From Pipra filicauda (Eukaryota; Chordata; Aves; Passeriformes; Pipridae), in NCBI RefSeq assembly GCF_003945595.2, contig NW_024104559.1, positions 372,001-436,000 of the forward strand: a DNA stretch of 64,000 nucleotides. Direction: 5' to 3'. The stretch's first letter is position 1. Each line of letters starts with the position of its first letter. Below are positions 59,410 through 64,000 of the stretch, one piece after another. Under the pieces are notes generated by a model. It had not been told where the DNA came from. It saw only the letters and a list, made by a program, of their open reading frames with translations, and searched no databases. Made by a program: the position numbers and the translations under genes.

Positions 59410-59700
59410 GGTTTACCAAGAAGAGGATAAATTTTAATAGCAGGAATATTTTAACTGTTCAACATGTAAACAGGATTCTGTGCTGATCTGATCAATGCTG
59501 CTTTGCAGACCACATTTGGCATGGTGCTATATATAGTGTTCCTGGAGTTTTATTTAATAGGATGGTACATTTGATCCTAATGTGCCATCTCAGAAATAAT
59601 GAAGCAGAAAAGATCTTTATCTTCTGTGAAAGTTGCAGCTATTGGCAGTCATTCAGAAAAAAAATAAAAGTAATTGCACAATCTTTGGAGATATTGTATT
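59410..59700. other. AT-rich noncoding stretch
   Basis: Repeat-free AT-rich DNA with several AATAA and TAATAG runs. A short (AAAT)n run follows later at 59883-59899. Composition only. Confidence 0.22.
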
Positions 59701-62574
59701 GCTAACTGATTTCAGTGTGAAGCCTGGGTGGTTTTCATTCTGAGTTAATCAGGCAATGGACCATATATGTTGCAAATATATCACTTTCTGACTCTCCCCA
59801 CATATTGACAAATACAATTGCTGAGGCTGCTGCCTGAACGAAAGCTTTCTGTGTCTGTATCTTTGGATCCTTCTTTTGGAGCAAAATAAATAAATAAATG
59901 AGCAGGAGGAGGAAGACTCCTTACAATGTGCTGAAAGCATTCCTCTTCCCTCAGCACCAGCACCCTTCGCCGTTCAGTCGCATTATTTTTGAGCAAGTGA
60001 TGCAGATGGCACAGGAACTGGTGTGTTTGTGATTGCTCAACATGCTAAATATAGAGCTGGGAGTGAAGATGGGGACCTGAATTCAGCAGAAGGACCCAGT
60101 GATGCAGTGATTGCATTTTGGTGCTGGTACCTGTAGCACAGGAGCTGGACAGCTCGTGTATGGCATGAGGAGACCTCACCAGCCCCAGGGTGGGCATGAG
60201 TCAAACAAAGAGCAAACCAGGAGCTGCTGAAGCGACAGAAGGCACTGGGAGAGGTCTGCAGGGTTAGATCTGCCCCCTGAGGATGTGTCTCCAGGACTCC
60301 AAAATCATGAAGGGCTTCTCCATTGAGGACACACTGAGTGTTCACACCCACCCTCCAAGGACAGCACCTGAACTGTGGGGCTGCATCCATGCCAAAAAAA
60401 AGGAGGCAGAACCACTCAGTCTCAAGCTAAGTGAGCACGTGGAAGAAAATGCAAGGAATTTTAGTATTTTGAGAAGATATATTTTGAGTTTGTGCCCCAA
60501 AATGCTATTGAAGCTGCTTACTACCCCCTTGTGAATCTAGTTCCACAAAGCCCTTGAACTGCGGGTTCTCCTGAGGGCTGGAGGAGCTCACCCTTCTCTC
60601 CCTGGGGACTTTTAAGTTTCATTTTCTCAACAGCAGAAGCCCAGGATTACATACCCACGTGTATGTGTCATGAGGTACTATGCACAGAAGGATGTGTGAC
60701 AGATGTGGGCATGGAAAAGCAGGAGTACAACACTTCCCATTGATTCCTAGCCCTGGAGTCAGCTATGGGGACAGCTGAATTCATGTCACAGAATCAAAAA
60801 TAGTCAGAGGGTACCAGGGGATGGGTGGTTTCCTCATTTGTGGTAGCAGTTGTAGAGCCTCTTTCTTTTCTGTTTTCTGGCAGGGCAGGTTTTCCCACCA
60901 TTCCTTCTGTTTGTGCTGGAGCTTCAAAACATTACCAATAACTAATAGGAAAGACAATGAACTGTGATTCCACAATAGGACTTGTTATCAGATGGTCACA
61001 AGAGCTCTGTCTCACAGGGTCATGGGTATAAAGTCCACCAATTTTCAACAATATTCCCTGAAAGATGTTTGGAACCAACTTGAACCCCTTTGTCCCTATA
61101 TCTCACTTGTGAGTCACCTCAATAGGTCTTATAAAATAATCTAGCCTGGAAAGGCTTTCTAAAAGTTTCCTGTGTCATTTCCAGCTCAGAACAGGACCCA
61201 CCTCAAAGTTAGGTGAGGTTGCTCATGGTCATATCCAGGCAAATTCTGAAAAATTTCTAGGCATGGAGATCCTTGGGGTCTGGCTTCCAGTGCACACACA
61301 ACACATCATGTGAAATGCCTCCTTGTGTGGTTACACTTCTTGATTTACACAGCGCAGAATTTCACTCAGAATTTGGTAATTTGGGTTAGTCAGAGGCTTT
61401 GCTGATGTTGCAAAGGCTGTGGGGATAACCCTTCTCACAGAAACTACCCAAAAGAGCATCACAAGGACCTTCCCAACGTGCAGGAAGCCAAACAAACACT
61501 GTTCTGTTGGCAAAGTTCAACAAGCAACGTCCTCACAACAAATAGACAACCAGTGTTGGCACCATGGCCAAGGGGCCAGCTTGGAACATGAGGCCATGGA
61601 CTTCCTGGTAGGAATCTTCAGAGCCTTGCACTTCCCCAGGCTCTGCCACAACCTGGAAACACAGGGTTTGTGCCCTGTTTCACTGTCCTCAGAAAGGGTT
61701 TAAGGTGAGCTGTAGGTCTTTCTGTGGTGGAGATGGAAAATAATTTGGTTTACAATGGAAATTTTATGTAATGAAAATGGTAAAGAACAGGGTATTTCCC
61801 AGCAACCTCCACATTCCCAAGCGATGAGTTAACCACTCTGACTCTGTCTGGAAGACATGTCCATCCGGTGGCATTATGACCTGGCTTCATGTACACTCCT
61901 AAAATTATAGGTGAAAAACATCCTAAAAAGAAAGATGATATCCCACATGCTAAACCTACTTGTATGATCTTTCCCACCTCATTAACTGCTTGGCCACAGG
62001 GGTGTTCACAGTCCTGGACACTGGGTACCAGCACTCAGCATCCTTGGCTAAGGGAGTCCAGGGTGAGCAGGAAGCTCATCCTCCACGGAGCTGGGAGGGA
62101 ATGTAGCTCTCTACAGCCTGCACGAGCTCTTCTGGCTTTTTGAGGGTATTTCCTGGGAGTTTTGGGGGGCTCTGCTGATGTGAATCATGTTACTGTGAAG
62201 CTTTCCACAAGCACTGCGATATGTTCAGCAGCTTCCCCCTCTCTGCTTGGTCGTGTAAATGTCAGTGTGAATCATCAGGACAGAAGCAAAAGTATCACAA
62301 TGCTTGGGTTTCCTGCCCCAGCAGTGACATTTAGAGCATTATTCAAGCCAGTGACAGCAGGGACTTGCAGGAGCTTGTCAGCAGATCCAAATACTTGCGA
62401 GGAGCCTCGTCGGAAGACACGGAGTAAAGGGCACCCAATAAACAGAACTGTGCCCAAATCTGAGGTGGTTCAGCCTGACTCACAGCACACACACCTTCTC
62501 TGAGGTGTTTCCAGAGACCTCTCACCATTTCCCCACCCTGGGCAGCTTGGCTACAACTCCAGACACTTTGGGAA
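59701..62574. other. unique DNA, nothing recognised
   Basis: 2.9 kb with only short open frames (up to 117 codons, 60037-60390 minus) and no CR1 copy or tandem array. Confidence 0.33.
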
Positions 62575-62762
62575 CTGCCCATGGATGTTCCATCCCTTGG
62601 AATGTTCAAGGCCCGGTTGGAGGGAGCTTGGAGCAACCTGACCTGGTGTAAGGGGTTCCTGCCCGTGGTGGGTGGGGGTTGGAAGTGCATGGTCTTTACA
62701 GAATCGCGGAATATCATCGAGTGCAAAGTCCCTTCCCACCAAAACCATTCTATGATTCTATG
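62575..62762 (+). mobile_element. CR1 3' tail with an internal insertion
   Basis: 'TTGGAATGTTCAAGGCCCGG', 'AGCTTGGAGCAACCTGACCT' and 'CCAAAACCATTCTATGATTC' are CR1. Between 'ATGGTCTTTA' and 'AAGTCCCTTCCC' sits an extra stretch of about 28 bp (62698-62726, CAGAATCGCGGAAT and ATCATCGAGTGCAA) that resembles an antisense CR1 tail with its middle removed. Confidence 0.85.
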
Positions 62763-63200
62763 GAGAACTTCATGAGTGCTTGTGGAGGGTGGATAGAAAC
62801 CACCCTCTTCATCCTGCTGGCACCCCAAAGGCTCCAGACATCACCCCAGCACAGCCCAGCCTCAAACCACGTTCCCCAGCACCGGGATGGTGGGGATTCC
62901 TCTTGAATTGTGTTGGTAACTCCTTGATTTTTCACTGAGAGAAGATCTGTCCCAGTTAATCACATATTTAGTAGGAAGGATGCTGCTGAACTGGAGAGTT
63001 GTTTCCCATTTTCTTTGAGTGAATTATGTACAAAAGCCTCTGTGCTCCTACTCCCTGATTCCAGCGCTCAAACTTTGATTGCCATCTCAGTGGTCCCAGT
63101 GAAACCTGTTTTTCAGGGATTTATTCTAAAAAACAGCAAAATTCCCTTTGGGGCAGTAGCTTGGCAAACACTTAATCAACACAAAGAAGGGAACTAAGCT
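62763..63200. other. unique DNA, nothing recognised
   Basis: No repeat or gene is recognised. Confidence 0.33.
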
Positions 63201-63860
63201 TTAAATGATCCATTTTCAATCAGCTTCTCCCTCAGACACACTCCCGCTTCCAAGATTTAAATGAGGAAAGGCTTTTTAGGGAAACTCAATTAAAAATAAA
63301 AAATCCTCCCTCCAGCCCCCATACTGGCAATTATTTCTTCCATCCTAAAAAACTGGTACAGCCACTCAGTGGAGCGAACTGATCTGAGCAACACAGCCTA
63401 AAATCAGTAAAAGCCCCCTTAGGCAACATCTTTTAGGTTCGCTGTTTTCCTCCGTGAAACTTCTCGCTGTGATTTGTGGCGAAGGAATCTTTCTCTATTT
63501 TTAATCACCCTCATCATCATCATCTCTGCTCCACCCTTCTCCTCCTGGCTCCTTCTCGGGAGCTGCCTGACTGTCTGTCTGTCGGTCACGACGAGCTTCA
63601 CGTTCTGAAGAGCGACAGATTGCCAGTTGGAAGGGAGGCACAGTCTGGGAGTGCAGCCCTCAGCTGATAATAACTATTTCATCAGCATCAGTCCTCCTGC
63701 TTTACAAAGCCTAATTCATAAAAAGAAAACCCTCTTGGAGGTTCTCACAGTACATAAAAGCACATAAATAAAATATAAATGAAGAAAACAAGACACATTA
63801 ATTACATACAGCAGAACAGGCTCATCTAAAAAGCTTGCTTGCCAGTTTTGATCTCAGGTT
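63201..63860. other. candidate conserved noncoding element with CpGs
   Basis: AT-rich at both ends and CpG-bearing in the middle (63370-63640: GGAGCGAAC, GGTTCGCTG, CTCCGTG, CTCGCTG, GGCGAAGG, GGTCACGACGAG, GAGCGAC, about 13 CpGs). It includes a (CAT)n run at 63511-63522 and TTAATTACATAC near the end. The mix resembles a conserved regulatory element or an untranslated exon; no coding frame is convincing. Confidence 0.32.
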
Positions 63861-64000
63861 TGCTGGTGATTTACTGCTTTTTATGGCTGGTGGAGGCAAG
63901 CTGGAGAGTAATCCTGCCCAGAGATGAAAGGCCAGTGTGGATGGAGCCTGGACAACACACAGGCCCTGGGGTTAGGTGGGCAGGAGAGCCCATGGGAACA

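Noticed and set aside
63905..63960. AAAGGCCAGTGTGGATGGAGC, resembling the CR1 'AAGGCCAGGTTGGA' core
   Set aside because: Too short and diverged, with no CR1 sequence on either side before the window ends.

Overview
The window looks like bird nuclear DNA, most likely from a songbird or another neoavian bird. The main reason is at least 20 dispersed copies of CR1, the non-LTR retrotransposon that dominates bird genomes. Most copies are only the last 60 to 400 bp of the element and end in the CR1 3' signature of tandem ATTCTATG-like octamers. The commonest subfamily, with a 'CACAGGTTGCCCAGAGAAGC' core and a 'CCCTGCCCATGGCAGG' stretch, is the type I associate with passerine CR1. Nothing suggests bacteria, phage or plasmid: there are no operons, ribosome-binding sites, CRISPR arrays or insertion sequences.

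I find no protein-coding gene, tRNA or rRNA that I can support. The longest open frames (458, 252, 224, 217, 217 and 201 codons) have low-complexity or Pro/Ser/Gly/Cys-rich composition, cross CR1 copies or tandem repeats, or have rivals on the other strand. The window reads as an intergenic desert or a very long intron.

Layout. 1-13.8 kb: unique DNA with seven or eight CR1 tails and a series of GGATTT-like motifs spaced by about 20 bp near 2.5 kb. 13.84-14.21 kb: a block of almost pure A/T. 14.7-20 kb: an AT-rich conserved-looking segment, a G-rich short tandem repeat, a T/G tract and a 27-28 bp minisatellite at 19 kb. 19.84-20.05 kb and 35.60-35.81 kb: two arms of an inverted repeat of about 210 bp, roughly 95% identical over the core and 15.5 kb apart. 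This pair is the strongest unexplained signal. 20-28 kb: GC-richer unique DNA with several CR1 tails. 28-41 kb: mostly AT-rich with conserved-looking segments. 41.1-41.56 kb: a dense cluster of TAAT/ATTA cores with a 15-bp inverted repeat. 41.69-41.99 kb: a 41-bp tandem repeat. 45.1-47.25 kb: two local CpG clusters. 47-64 kb: mostly unremarkable DNA with scattered CR1 tails and AT-rich conserved-looking stretches, plus a third CpG-bearing segment at 63.4 kb.

There are no genes here to act together. If the window has a function it is probably cis-regulatory, with the inverted pair, the homeodomain-core cluster and the CpG patches as the candidates. Conservation cannot be measured from one sequence, so all 'conserved-looking' calls rest on base composition and motif texture and are weak.
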